Shown here piece by piece: positions 13,901 to 24,332 of a stretch of 64,000 nt of DNA. The notes beneath the pieces are model-generated. The model made no database searches. It worked only from the letters and a program-made list of their open reading frames with translations, and was not told the DNA's origin. Every line of letters begins with the position of its first letter. Position 1 is the stretch's first letter. This DNA comes from Antennarius striatus (taxonomy: Eukaryota; Chordata; Actinopteri; Lophiiformes; Antennariidae): the NCBI RefSeq assembly GCF_040054535.1, contig NC_090782.1:20801001-20865000 (forward strand). Reading direction: 5' to 3'. A program made the position numbers and the translations under genes.

Positions 13901-16900
13901 ACCTCCATTCGGATAATTATTGGTTTAGAGTAGCATAACACACACTAGGGTTGTCTCTACACTACAAGTCTTGATGACCAGCTCTGATTTGTTGCCTACA
14001 TTCATCCTTTTTGAACATTTAGCACTGTAGGTTATGATCCCACGTTTGGATACGTAAGTTTGACACAAAATTGTTTGGAAGTTAAAGAAAAAGAATTTAC
14101 AATGGACACAGACAAAAGTAACGTTGGGCCGATTACCTGAGCTATTGCCCTCTGAAGATTATTTTTTAGATGTGTGCAAAATAGTGGTCTCGTTTTAAGG
14201 AGGTGAAGAAAGAGCAGCGCCCTAATTGTAGCCTGGGTGCATGTATTGTCATGACGGATGGCTTCCATCATTGGGGAATAGCCCATCTGTCTGCTCAGAA
14301 GCAAATGAACCGATCTGATTAAATGTGATTTATTTCTACACGTAAATGAGGCCTGATCCCAATTAAATTGTGACATATTTTAGTCACTGCTTGAATTCCA
14401 AAAAGAAAAAAATCTTCTAAATGTGTATGTGAATATGGTGAGAATGTGAAGCCCCCAACTGACCCAAGACTGAGGTCTCTGACCCATCTCAACTTCTGAC
14501 ATACGTATATAGACACAAACACCTACAGGAAACACACAAGCACATCCTCTCACAGCGAGGCAGTATTTACAAGGACTAGCATGCGTCTGTAAGGACGTCA
14601 GCAGAGCCAGAGGGCATGGAAACACATTTGAGGATGCATGGTCGCGCTCCATAGAGCGCATCTTTCACACTTTGTGGAGTAAAGATTTGGTTAATTAGAG
14701 AAAGGCTCAATGTGGCATGACTTCTGGGTAAATGATACGTTATTTTAGGCTTAGGATCGACAGGACTGTTGTTAAATAAAGTTTATTTGGTTGTAAACTC
14801 TCAAATAAATGTTCAGTGGATCCTGAAAATCTGCTTGCAAAACAGCCCAGCTTTGATTTCTCATCTAAAGACTGAATTCTTATCCACATATTAGTCTTTA
14901 TTTGTGGGCTGCGGCCACACAATCATTACTTTTATTTGAACAGTCAGGGGGTGTCTTTTACAGTTCTCTCATGAAATGAATGACACTTTCAAAAGTAACC
15001 AAGGTATAACATGATAACAGAGTAAGAAGAATTCCCTACTACTGATTCATTGGACTGTTTTCAGGCTGTAGTGTTAAACACAAAACCCCTGAGCCTCAGT
15101 AAAAATGACTTGTGAAGTATCCGTTCGCCTCCTTTTCTTTCTCTCCCTGCAGGATGGAGGAGAGGGGGAGGCTTCCTGACTGATCTTCCCACACAAGCCT
15201 GACCCCAATACATAGGCATCCTCCTGACACTCTCCCTTCACACACAGACTGAGAGAAACACAGATATGCAAACACACACTTTAAAGTTTACTGTGTCAGA
15301 TTGCAAGGTAAATAAAGGGAAGCTCCAATCCTCCGATTTAAAGGGAGCCAAACCAAACAGAAGGGACTGTGTAATCGCACCGGGATTGGAAAGAAAGCAG
15401 AGAAAATGGATCTGTGTCAGAACGAATCAAAACCTAAACAAAAGCTCTTACAAAAACAAATCCGATGCTCTCTGATGATCTGTAATATAGTCGCAGAAAG
15501 ACATGAATGTGAAACAGGGGCAGAAAACATTGGGGGGACATGTTCTGCTACCCCTGCTGGCAGCATGCTTTGCTAATCATTCGTCTTTTCCCCGGGGCCT
15601 CAGGAGAACCCATTCTGACATCCTCGTAAAGATTTTAAGAAGCAAATGAACGTCACTTCGAAGTGGGAGACAAACAAGAAGAGTTCAGAGTTTGTAGAGG
15701 GAACTCAACACCGTCCATCTGAATCAAGCTGTTACATTTTCCTCTAAGAACAGAATCCCATAATTACTTCCAAACTTTTGCTATGAATCAAACCTTGAAG
15801 TTAAACACAAGTCATAAGTGCAATATTCTTTCACTACCGCTGTGCCGTCCAAGACATAATGTATCACAGCACCTTCATAATTTGCAAATGTTCCCAAGAT
15901 TTATTTTAGAGCACACAATAATGAATTCATCATTTGTTACACTTGTGTATACTGAACAAGTCTCTTTCTAGGATAATAATTATTCTAGGCACACAGCTTG
16001 AATCTATGATGAAGGAGCTGAGCAGTTAGAGAATCGGAGAGGCATTAGTTTAGCAAAGGATAAACATGTGGTAGAGGAATCTGATACTTCATCACCCACA
16101 AGACTTCGATCTGTGGTCGACCTCTTTCTGCAGAGGATTGGAATTTAAATTAGTGCATTTAAAACACATCAATAGCATGATGCCAAAACTACTGAGTGGC
16201 AAACTCAGTTTCCCATGATGGTTTGTCATTTCTGCTCACTTCTGTTGAGATGAGGTTCTGTGGAAACAATTCTCCTCCCTGTCTCCTTGACCTTTCTGCG
16301 GATGGAGCTTACAATCAGGTGAACATCTATCACCTTTCGTATCGATCACCTCGAGCCTCCCATTGGACCACAAGGCACACTCAAATGTCAACTAAATGTC
16401 AGTTCTGGTCATTTCTCATGACAGTGTGTCTACTCCTATGACCAGCATCCAGAGATTTGTCAAACAGTTCGATGATGTATAGTTTCTGCATTAGCAGCAG
16501 GATTAAAGAGCACCTTAAGGTGATGATAATCATCGAGCTGCATTGCAAACCTGAAGAAACACACTAACCCTGACGGAATGCTAATGATAGTGAAGGCCAG
16601 GCTGAACATCTGTGAGCTGCGACAGGATCCCTCCTCTGGAGGTGCGAAGCAGCATCAGGCGTTCAAAGGGCGGGCTGTGAGCAAACTATCACATTTCTCA
16701 CTTTTCCCCTTTTGTTGTCACAGCAGACAGTAAACATCCACCCCACCAACCCCCCCCAAAAAGTGCAACAAAAAAAAATTCATTAAACAAAAATGTCACA
16801 GGTAAAAAAGAAAAGAAAAGGTGACCACTTTCACTGGATGACTGGATGTGTTACCTGGGTCATGGAAGGGGACCAATGCAAAGTTGTACAAAGGTTTCTT

Positions 16901-17110
16901 CGGTCTGCTGAGGGATGTTTCCAAAATCTTGGACGCGCCCTCTATGACCTGCACCAAGTCGTCGTACATGGAGCCGGTCACGTCAAACACGAATGCCAGG
17001 GTGGAAGCTCCCTCCGGGATGTTCTCCTTGGTGGACGCGGATCCCGCGTCTTGCCCGGCTGACAAAGCCACTGACAGGACCAGGGACAACCACACCAACG
17101 CGCTGCCCAT
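839..17110 (-). CDS. hmcn1: Hemicentin-1, 5' part (signal peptide and VWA domain); gene continues past the left edge
   Basis: Coding exons, in transcript order on the minus strand: 17110-16855, 4533-4463, 3083-2925, 2826-2704, 1661-1490, 945-839. They total 888 nt (296 codons) with consistent phases and GT-AG junctions. The ATG at 17110 begins a hydrophobic signal peptide (about residues 1-19), so the product is secreted. The VWA domain follows: the MIDAS-like DVTGS at 43-47, the GGGDCPE segment at 110-116, and VFTDARSKD around 137-145. Residues after about 204 match the conserved region between the VWA and the Ig array. Full hemicentins are extracellular matrix proteins of more than 5,000 residues with about 40 Ig domains, then EGF-like modules; those parts lie outside the window. 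Intron 1 is 12.3 kb, while intron 3 is only 98 nt. Paralogue hmcn2 is the alternative; the neighbours ivns1abp and swt1 favour hmcn1. Confidence 0.93.
2347..2516 (-). other. Candidate cryptic or poison exon within hmcn1 intron 4
   Basis: A 170-nt stretch has a good acceptor (ttttcttag) on one side and a strong donor (gag|gtaaga) on the other. Only one of its three frames is open, and that frame is open for all 56 codons. In-frame stops lie exactly in the acceptor and at the donor. It is not part of the conserved hemicentin reading frame. Because 170 is not a multiple of three and the flanking exons join in phase 0, inclusion would shift the frame and reach a stop 22 codons into the next exon. 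It could be a regulated poison exon, a decayed exon of something else, or chance. Confidence 0.25.
3084..4462 (-). other. hmcn1 intron 2, no supported gene
   Basis: Between the second and third VWA exons. On the plus strand there are short ORFs (for example 3233-3445, with a hydrophobic start) and an AATAAA near 4171, but no chain of exons or known domain could be assembled. I treat it as intron. Confidence 0.5.
4934..4981. repeat. (ATT)n microsatellite
   Basis: About 16 copies of a TTA/ATT trinucleotide within hmcn1 intron 1, directly visible. Confidence 0.95.
8692..8910 (-). other. Unidentified 72-codon ORF in hmcn1 intron 1
   Basis: A minus-strand ATG-to-stop ORF with balanced, protein-like composition (segments [11 protein letters not shown] and [15 protein letters not shown]). 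It contains an internal splice-donor-like CAG|GTAAGA around 8830. No family is recognised and no partner exons were found. It could be chance or a decayed repeat fragment. Confidence 0.12.
12510..12611 (+). other. Orphan terminal-exon-like ORF (33 codons plus stop)
   Basis: After a pyrimidine-rich acceptor (tttttttccattgctgcag) the plus strand is open for 33 codons and ends in TGA. The composition is highly charged ([13 protein letters not shown], then a DAKKQ C-terminus). It looks like a last coding exon or the end of a decayed gene copy antisense to hmcn1. No upstream exon was found and no family is recognised. Confidence 0.18.
12805..12836. repeat. Perfect 13-bp inverted repeat with 6-nt loop
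   Basis: The arms AGTGTGGCTACTG and CAGTAGCCACACT are exact reverse complements around the loop ACAATA. This could be a hairpin or the remnant of a small inverted-repeat element. Confidence 0.85.
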
Positions 17111-17560
17111 TGCGGTGCCACAAATGCTTCTCGGGCAAACTTCTATGAGGTTCAGTTCTCTCCAGTCGAAACCTCACGGTGAGCTTCGATTTAAAGGTAG
17201 AGACATCAGGCGTGATTGTAAAGTAATTGGAACAATTTACAGCGGGCAGGACATCAGTTAAAGAATAGAGGAATCCTTGCTTTCGTGCCCGTCTTTGGTT
17301 TCTCCTGTGCGCAAAAGTCGCAGCCCCTCTCCTGTCTGAGAACAGAACTTTAGTGGCTGTTGTCGGCGGTTTCAAGAGCCCCTGTCATACAAAGACCACC
17401 TCTCAGCTGGGCAGAAAGCCTCCAAGGTAAAAACTACCCCATGCTGCATAGCGACTCTGTGATTGGTCCAGATCTTTTGGGGATGACAGTGTGCGCTAAT
17501 TGAGTCCCTTCAGGCGACACCGGAGGAGCCGCAGCGCGTTTCATCATTAATCATCCACAG
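17111..17560 (-). promoter_or_regulatory. Presumed hmcn1 5' UTR and promoter
   Basis: Immediately upstream (minus sense) of the hmcn1 ATG, which sits in a good context (gccaccgca then ATGG, read approximately). This stretch is richer in CpG than its surroundings, and near 17460 it has GATTGG, an inverted CCAAT box. No TATA box stands out. The transcription start cannot be placed from sequence alone. Confidence 0.4.
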
Positions 17561-18349
17561 TCATTAATGCGTAATGTTGATGGCTTTACAACCCCATACG
17601 CTATTGTGCAGGAAGAATTTATTCTTTGAGGTACATGGAGATGTTTGAGCCGACTGATGTTTAATTAATTTAATTTTGTAAACACTTAGAACGAAAACAA
17701 CCGTTTGAAATGCTGAAACAACGCTGATATGACGAGTTGGAAGGAAACGAGCGAGCATGAACCATCCGTTCCCTGATTGTGTGCTCTATATCGACCTCTA
17801 GCGGTTGTAGTCTGATATTACACGACTTTGTATTAAAAGTTTGCAAAAGATGGTGTATTTAATAAACAAAAAGACTGCATACACATGACATTGACAACAA
17901 AATCAGCAAAAGAACATCTACTACTGTAGTTACACAAACGAGTGGGAAAAACACGCAGTTAATTACTATAGGAGCTAAAGATTGATTGCATTTAAGTCGT
18001 GCAGGATCATACATGGACATCCCATGTTTATGACTTTTGGTGAGTCGTAAACATTTTTGAGAAGTGGACTAAATTTCCAACGTTTCTATGAGGATTTCAT
18101 GGCTGTGTCATCAACAATGAGAGAATCGGCGCAATTTGTGTAGTCAGGTTGTGAAAAAACCTCTGCCCTTTATCAGTCATTCTACAGCTCTCACTGTAGA
18201 ATTACTGAAAAACCTTTATAATCATCAAGTTAAGGAAGAATTGTGAGAAAACTATGAATGATAGAGATTTAGTTGAATGACTTGTGAAGATTAAAAATTG
18301 TGAAAATTTGGTAATTTTGAGTCATTTTCTCATAGAGAATGAATTGGAA
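17561..18349. other. Intergenic, nothing recognised
   Basis: AT-rich sequence between the hmcn1 5' end and the LINE fragment. No exon, RNA gene or repeat family recognised. Confidence 0.5.
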
Positions 18350-18383
18350 ATGCACATCAAAGACCTTGGTCTTTGATGTGCAT
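18350..18383. repeat. 34-bp palindrome (16-bp perfect arms, 2-nt centre)
   Basis: Arms ATGCACATCAAAGACC and GGTCTTTGATGTGCAT flank TT. It sits about 30 bp before the microsatellite tail of the adjoining LINE, so it may mark the insertion junction. Confidence 0.9.
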
Positions 18384-18414
18384 AGATAGATGATAGAAGG
18401 ATTTATGGATGGAT

Positions 18415-18459
18415 GGATGGATGGATGGATGGATGGATGGATGGATGGATGGATGGATG

Positions 18460-18490
<31 letters not shown>
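18415..18490. repeat. (ATGG)n and (CAGA)n microsatellites at the LINE 3' end
   Basis: About 11 copies of a GGAT/ATGG tetranucleotide, then GAGA and about five copies of CAGA. On the minus strand this directly follows the LINE terminal GGGATCAATAAAGT, so it is probably the element's tail expanded by slippage. Confidence 0.9.
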
Positions 18491-19308
18491 TTTATTGATC
18501 CCACATGTTGCAGTGGCATTCAGGCCTACAAACAGGATGAGAAGAATAGATAGAGATACAGGAATACACAATATAGTATTTATTGCCAGACTATCTATGA
18601 ATCAGACTGTGGTGGGACTCTGTTATGTTAGACCTGTTGTACAACGCGATGGCTTGTGGAAGGAATGACTTCCTGTACCTGTCCCTTCAACAGTGGAGCA
18701 AAAGAAGAGAATGCTGGCCACACCAGACTGGTAGAACATCTCCAACATCTTGATGCATACAGTACGTTGAGGGATTTCAGCATCCTCAGGAAGTAGAGTC
18801 TGCTCATCCCCTTCTTGTAAACAGCGTCAGTGTTAGATTTTCAATCCAGTCTGTTGTTGATTTTCACGCTGAGGTACATGTATACCTCCCCCTCCTCTAC
18901 AACCTCACAGTGATGTGCTCCTCTTTTTCCTGAAATCAATCACCATCTCTCTGGTCTTGTTGACATTCAGCTTCAGGTGATTGCGTCCAGCCCACTCCAC
19001 AAAGTTATCCACCACAGCCTGGTACTCCCCTTCTCTCCCCTCACTTACACACCCAACAACAGCTGAGTCATTAGAGAACTTCTGCAGGTGGCAAGACTTG
19101 GAGTTTTACTGGAAGTCCATTGTGCATAAGGTGAAGAGGAAGAGGGACAGTGCAATACCCTGAGAAGCTCCTGTATCATTGACCACTGCATCAGACAGAA
19201 CACTGCCCAGACGGACAAACTGTGGTCTGCCTGTCAGGTCGTCTGTGATCCAGGAGACGGTGGAGGTGTCGACACCCATTCCCCGCAGCTTGTAGTCTTT
19301 GATGTACT
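18491..19308 (-). mobile_element. 5'-truncated L2/CR1-like non-LTR retrotransposon, broken reverse transcriptase
   Basis: Read on the minus strand, the sequence encodes the C-terminal half of a reverse transcriptase: SWITDDLTGRPQFVRLG, a GASQG(I)AL core, then FSDDSAVVGCV in place of the catalytic F(A/V)DD motif region, and HLKLNVNKTREMVIDF. A stop codon falls inside this stretch (after MDFQ), and frameshifts follow, so the copy is dead. It ends in GGGATCAATAAAGT, a 3' end typical of fish L2-type elements. The reverse transcriptase N-terminus and endonuclease are missing, as expected of 5' truncation. Confidence 0.82.
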
Positions 19309-19548
19309 TAAAGCATAATGTACATTTGTTCTTGTATCCTCACAACAACAAAAGAAGTACAATGCCATAAATATTTTTGATGATGAAAGCATGGGTTTTC
19401 TATAAACCCCTGTTTAGCCATAGCACACCTCAGACTGAAATTAGGAAGCAACTAGTTAGATCACATAACAATTGAAAATTGGTGAAGAATACCTTCGATT
19501 TCCAAGACAGCTACACTCCAAAATCCTCACTAAGGAGGAGTCACGGAT

Positions 19549-20715
19549 ATGTCCAAACATCAAGAGTTGACTTCCAAATTTCAAGCCAGGGTGAACAAAA
19601 CGAGATGGAAGAAGGAGAATCTTGAAATGCAGATGAAGGAATTTGAGACAAAGCTCTGTACTTTTGGCAGCTCTGTTGAGAAGACGAAGAAAGAGTGGGA
19701 ACAGCTAGACAACTCTATTAACACAGAAATGGAAAAGATAAGTGAATCCGAAGCTCAACTTGAGCTAAAGAATAAGAAGATCGAAAGACTCAGAGCTATT
19801 CGGAATGACACTGAGCAACTGCAGTTCAATAAAATCAAATTCCTGTCTCGTCTTCAAGAAAAAGGAGCTCGAATGAAGAAGCAGGGGGAGCGATGGTTGA
19901 AGAAGGAGAGGGCTTTGACAGGAAAACTCAAGAAGATGGAGGATTGCAATTTCCTTGTACGTCAGTCTGAGCAGCAGACGACTAACAGGTCGGAAGCCGC
20001 TCTGATGAAGGCTCAGCGGCAGCTGAAGACCAGTCAAATTCAATGGGAGGAAGACAAGATGCATCTCCTTCTGGAGAAAGAAACTCAAAACTCTCTGCTG
20101 AAGAATGATCAGGAGGAGCGGTTAAAGGTGAGGACTGTGACATCCAAGTTCAAAGAGATGGAGCAAACAAGAAATGTCTTTGAGAGACAGTCTGAGCAGC
20201 GGAAAGACGATGTTAACATCCTTAAAGCTGCTCTGAAGGAGGTTCAGCAGCAGTTGAAGTCCAGTCAAATTCAAAGGGAGGAGCAAAAGTCCTCTCTTTT
20301 TCAGCAGACAGAAGCTCAAATCAATCTGCTGAAGCAAAAGGACGAGTGGTTGAAGAATAAAAGGGCCATGACATCCAAGTTCAGAGAGATGGAGGACACT
20401 CAAAAATTCTTTAAGAGACAGTCTGAGCAGCAGAAAGAGGAGGTTAACACCCTTAAAGCTGCGCTGAAGGAGGCTCAGCAGCAGTTGAAGGCCAGTCAAA
20501 TTCAAAGGGAGGAGGAAAAGTCATATCTCCTTCAGCAGACGGAAGCTCAAATCAATCTGCTGAAGAAGGAGGAGGAGTGGTCGAAGAATGAAAGGGCCAT
20601 GGCATCCAACTACAAAGAGATGGAACAGGACTGGGAGAAGTCAGTGACCACCACAATACGACTAAAGAGTAAGTTAGAGAACTCTGAGGTCCTGCTTGAA
20701 GAAAACTGTGGGTGA
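19549..20715 (+). CDS. Intronless repetitive coiled-coil protein, 388 aa, unidentified
   Basis: A single uninterrupted ORF. The ATG has G at -3, and an in-frame TAA lies 15 nt upstream, so the start is well bounded unless there are upstream exons. The product is rich in Lys, Glu and Gln with heptad-like spacing along its whole length, predicting a long coiled coil. There is no signal peptide, membrane segment or catalytic motif. From about residue 139 it has three tandem units of 75-77 residues, each starting near RQSEQ (Q139, Q214, Q291), with shared SQIQ(R/W)EE, (E)AQINLLK and MTSKF(K/R)EME blocks. Units 2 and 3 are very alike in DNA as well, so the duplication is recent. Surrounding DNA is poorer in GC. 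I do not recognise the family; automated pipelines might call it golgin-like or trichohyalin-like. It may be a retrogene or a young gene. Confidence 0.6.
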   Translation: MSKHQELTSKFQARVNKTRWKKENLEMQMKEFETKLCTFGSSVEKTKKEWEQLDNSINTEMEKISESEAQLELKNKKIERLRAIRNDTEQLQFNKIKFLSRLQEKGARMKKQGERWLKKERALTGKLKKMEDCNFLVRQSEQQTTNRSEAALMKAQRQLKTSQIQWEEDKMHLLLEKETQNSLLKNDQEERLKVRTVTSKFKEMEQTRNVFERQSEQRKDDVNILKAALKEVQQQLKSSQIQREEQKSSLFQQTEAQINLLKQKDEWLKNKRAMTSKFREMEDTQKFFKRQSEQQKEEVNTLKAALKEAQQQLKASQIQREEEKSYLLQQTEAQINLLKKEEEWSKNERAMASNYKEMEQDWEKSVTTTIRLKSKLENSEVLLEENCG

Positions 20716-21032
20716 GGGTGCACCTCACCAGCAGATTGTCACTGTGAACAAACCATCTGGGACAAATGATGTTAGAATGGCATTGGACATTGGATTGCAA
20801 GAATGACAGCATGAAATTGAGCAAATCCAGTGCTGTCAATGACTCTCATCAGAGTTGGCCGCAGAATGAGGCTGAACAGCAGGTAGAGAGCAGCCAAATC
20901 CACGGGCAGAGGGAAACCTCCCAACGTCAGGAGAACGACGCTCTGGATGGAATGGAACGGAGGAGGACAAAAGGGACAGAAGCCAGGACGTCCAAGCTGG
21001 GGAATCTCAAGAAGATTTCCCAGCTTGGATGA
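20716..21032 (+). pseudogene. Degenerate continuation of the coiled-coil repeat in another frame
   Basis: After the TGA at 20713-20715, a different frame at 20862-21032 reads NEAEQQVESSQIHGQ, then RTSKLGNLKK. This parallels KEAQQQLKASQIQRE and MTSKFKEME of the upstream units. So there is a fourth, decayed unit. Either a frameshift cut the original protein short, or a small intron (donor GTGAGG at 20712, a candidate acceptor at 20809, 98 nt) joins it in frame. The acceptor lacks a good pyrimidine tract. An AATAAA at 21329-21334 could end the transcript. Confidence 0.45.
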
Positions 21033-21574
21033 AGAAGCAGAGATGATGAGACGTTTCATGACCTGTCACAGAAGCCATGCTAATGTTACACAATGGAAAA
21101 ATGGCAATTAAATTCTCCATACGAGCGATGCTGTGCTTCTACAAGCCGAGGTGCATTTTATCAGTTCCGACTTTTTCATTCTTCCCATAAACACCAAGCC
21201 CACAAACTTCTATCTTTTTCTCTTCTTTTTTCCACAGAGCCCCTCAAATCTTTCCTGTCTGGTCCCAGACTAAACCAATCATTTTCCACATCAACAAATC
21301 CAGACATTCTTAATCAAGACAGAAATCAAATAAACAATTAAATGAAATCAGAAGTCATAATCTTGTTTTTTTTCAATTGTGACAAACCCAAGTTTGTTTC
21401 TCATATATTGTAATGGTGATTTGAAAATCAATATTGTTTAATCCATTGAAACAACTCCTTTACTGAAAACTTACCAAATATAATAAATTAATGTACATCA
21501 GAATGTACATCAATAAGCACAAATTCACATGTATGTCTACCATTTGCACACGTATGATGAGACACAATCCGACT

Positions 21575-21725
21575 ATCGATATTCATTCATTCATCTTCTT
21601 GACCGCTTATTCCGCCTTTGCAGCTCACGGTTGCTGGAGCCTATCCCAGTTGACCTACTGGTGAAAGGCAGGGGACACTCCGGGCGCAACGCCAGTGCCC
21701 TGGCATGGCAAGACAATCGAGGCAG
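21575..21725 (-). repeat. Fish interspersed repeat (GCTGGAGCCTATCCCAG family)
   Basis: It contains ATTCATTCATTCATCTTCTT, GACCGCTTATTCC, then GCTGGAGCCTATCCCAG and AAAGGCAGGGGACACTC. This is the well-known arrangement of a dispersed repeat found in many fish genomes. Family name not assigned from memory. Confidence 0.65.
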
Positions 21726-23145
21726 GTTTGTGCAAATAGCAGTCTTTTTTTCACTAGAAAAACTCCCAAATAGCAACCAAAGCCTCATTTAGAGCTACAA
21801 ACTTCTTGATTAAGAAAAAGAAGGAATTTTCAGATGGAGCCGTTTTCAAAGAAACATTGATAATTGCAAAATAATTGATCACCTTGAGCCATGTGTGTCG
21901 TTCATTTCCAACCCTTTCATGAATGTAGAAACAACATGCATCGCTGAGCAACTATGTGCAACCTTCAGTTTGGATGCTGGACAGGTGGAAATCGCAATTA
22001 TAAAAATGCAAAATGACATCCGAAACTGCATGTTTTTAGAGGTGAGAGGAAGCAGCAGGAATAACAGCTAGATATTATAGTATTTTTATGTATTTGTTCC
22101 AACAATTCATGATTTATTTAGATATACAATTGATAAAAGGATCAAAAGCAAATAGCAGGGATAACTTAAATGCTTTCTTTCTTACTTTCCTCTATGAAAC
22201 GCAACCATGATGCGTTCATCCGGAGCAGTTCATCCATTTTCCACACCTACTTCTTGTCAAAACTGTGTTCTACTATATTCTAATTGTTCCATCCCGCTTC
22301 AAAGCGGTTATGTATTGAAATTTTCAGATAGGATTGATTTCACCCAAAGAAGACAGAAAATCAAAAGTTGAAAAAGAAAGATCATCAATATTTATTATAT
22401 ATGTAATAAAAAAAACTAGGCAAACATAGTAATATAGCATTGGTGTAGACCAAAATTTGCTGACAAAATTCTAAAGGAAAGGAAAAATGGAGGAAAACAA
22501 TTTGTCAGCACATTGTGGCACTAGGTGGTGCTACTACGTCACTGATGTTGCATGGTGCTGTTCTAGGTCTTCAGAAACTGCAAAAGTACAATGAGGGTTA
22601 CTCAGGATGGAATACAACGTAGGATATTTGGTTGTCATTTCACAATATGTTTTTTGTTATTATGAAGAATGTGGATGGAAACATTCAGCATGGAAACATT
22701 CAAATGGGAATCCAAACCTCACTGACCAAGACGCACTCAGATGATGTAGGAAGGGAACAGCTGCAGTGGGAATTTTGCATGTCAAATGCATGGGGAGGCT
22801 ACAGCCTGCTGAAAATGCAACCATCTCCATGCAGTGAGCGATTACACAACGCAGTTCTCAATATTAATAAATCATGCCTTTTCCAAGTCGAGATAACATT
22901 TTGGAGACCTCCTGTTCCATCAGGAGAACCCCCCCCCCCACAATAAATGGATTATTAACCCACTCACACACGCTGTTGTTTTGTGTTCTTCATTTCTACT
23001 GAGTGTGGCTAAACTAGCAATATGACTCAGTCATCCAAAAGCAATTCACGTGAGAGGATACAGCATAAGGAAATACTGCCAATCCACATCTACTTTGAAG
23101 ATGAAGTGGATACAAATAGCAAGGAGAATATTCAAGTTTGTTTAG

Positions 23146-23147
<2 letters not shown>

Positions 23148-23201
<54 letters not shown>

Positions 23202-23205
23202 GCAC
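23148..23205. repeat. (CA)n microsatellite
   Basis: About 25 uninterrupted CA dinucleotides, ending in a few CGCA variants. Confidence 0.95.
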
Positions 23206-24287
23206 TGTACCTTTTAAACCATAAACACCAGATTAAAATACTGCATGAAGAGATTCGTCATTGTAGGCAAACAGAGCTGAACATTGTTTAACTTCAGTGT
23301 AAGGTGCCAATTTTGTGTCCAGCTCACACCCCGGTTCAAGAGTTAAACATTTAAATAAGCCTTCATATCACTGAAAGTAGACATTATATTTGTTCTGTGG
23401 AATAACCACCAAGGTGACTGGAGGCACCATCCAAAAATAATTAATCAGTAATTAACCTCACTGACTAAGAGGAACACCTCCGCAGCTGACATTTCACAGG
23501 ACTGGGAGAAAGTTATGGAAGTTTTGCCACACACTGTCACAAATTACAGCCTTGTTTGACACTTTTCTGTTAAATGTTCTGGAAATCCATGTGTGTCATA
23601 CTTTCCTGTGGACCTTGGAATTGTATAAACTTCCTCTTAGGTGTTAGGAAATTGAAATTGCAAGTGAAAAGACTTCATCCGCTGCCTGTGGCTGTTGATA
23701 CGAGGAGCGATGGAGGGCTGGAAAACACACTGTTGGAACTTGTTTTAGGTATTTTAGGTTCTGATGACGTGTGTTGCTCAAATAACCTGAGGCAGTTTTT
23801 CCAAAAATTTACCAAAACCTACAACACCAAATGTTGCAATGGATTCAACATTGCAGTTGCATAACTTTCTCTCCTATTGCACAATGAAATGGAGAGAATA
23901 TACACCAATAGTCGCTCTCATCTAGCAGCAGTTACTTTGGATTGAGCACTTGTTAGAACACTTTGAAAAATGCATTTTTGAATCTCTCAAGTTTCAGAAA
24001 TGTTAGCAGGAAGATGATTTTGCAGCGATAAACAAATGGCACATTCTTGAACACACACGGATAATTGTCTTCCCACGAATAACTATTGCGCAATTTGGAT
24101 AAACTGACTTGCACTGAACAAAAGACACATAAAAGCCTTTCAGAAGACAGAAAGCTGAAGTAATGACAGGAAGGAAAGAGTGAGAAAGTCAGGCCGTAAT
24201 GTGTGTTCACACTCTCAGTCGCTGCTGCCTGCATGGCTGCTTCAGTCACACATCCTAATCTTTCATTCCTTGACAGTTCTCTCGCTC

Positions 24288-24332
24288 TTTCTTTCTCTCT
24301 CTCTCTCACACACACACACGCACACACACAAA
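24288..24332. repeat. Compound (TC)n-(CA)n microsatellite
   Basis: A CTCTCT tract runs straight into a CACACA tract with single interruptions. Confidence 0.85.

Larger units (their letters stand above)
4534..16854 (-). other. hmcn1 intron 1 (12.3 kb)
   Basis: The large first intron separates the signal-peptide exon from the rest of the VWA domain. It holds an ATT microsatellite, a 13-bp perfect hairpin and a possible orphan terminal exon (each listed separately). The remainder is AT-rich DNA with only short unsupported ORFs on both strands. Large first introns often carry enhancers, but nothing here identifies one. Confidence 0.7.

Noticed and set aside
13502..13941. Overlapping 143- and 129-codon ORFs on opposite strands
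   Set aside because: They occupy the same DNA, have no recognisable domain and no splice partners; chance ORFs in hmcn1 intron 1.
16983..17375. 130-codon minus-strand ORF overlapping hmcn1 exon 1
   Set aside because: Shadow frame of the conserved signal-peptide and VWA exon.
19765..20839. Leucine-rich minus-strand ORFs opposite the coiled-coil gene
   Set aside because: Antisense reading of Lys/Glu/Gln codons gives Leu/Phe-rich shadows; no independent support.
23014..23291. ORFs with Thr-His or Cys-Val repeats
   Set aside because: Translations of the CA microsatellite.
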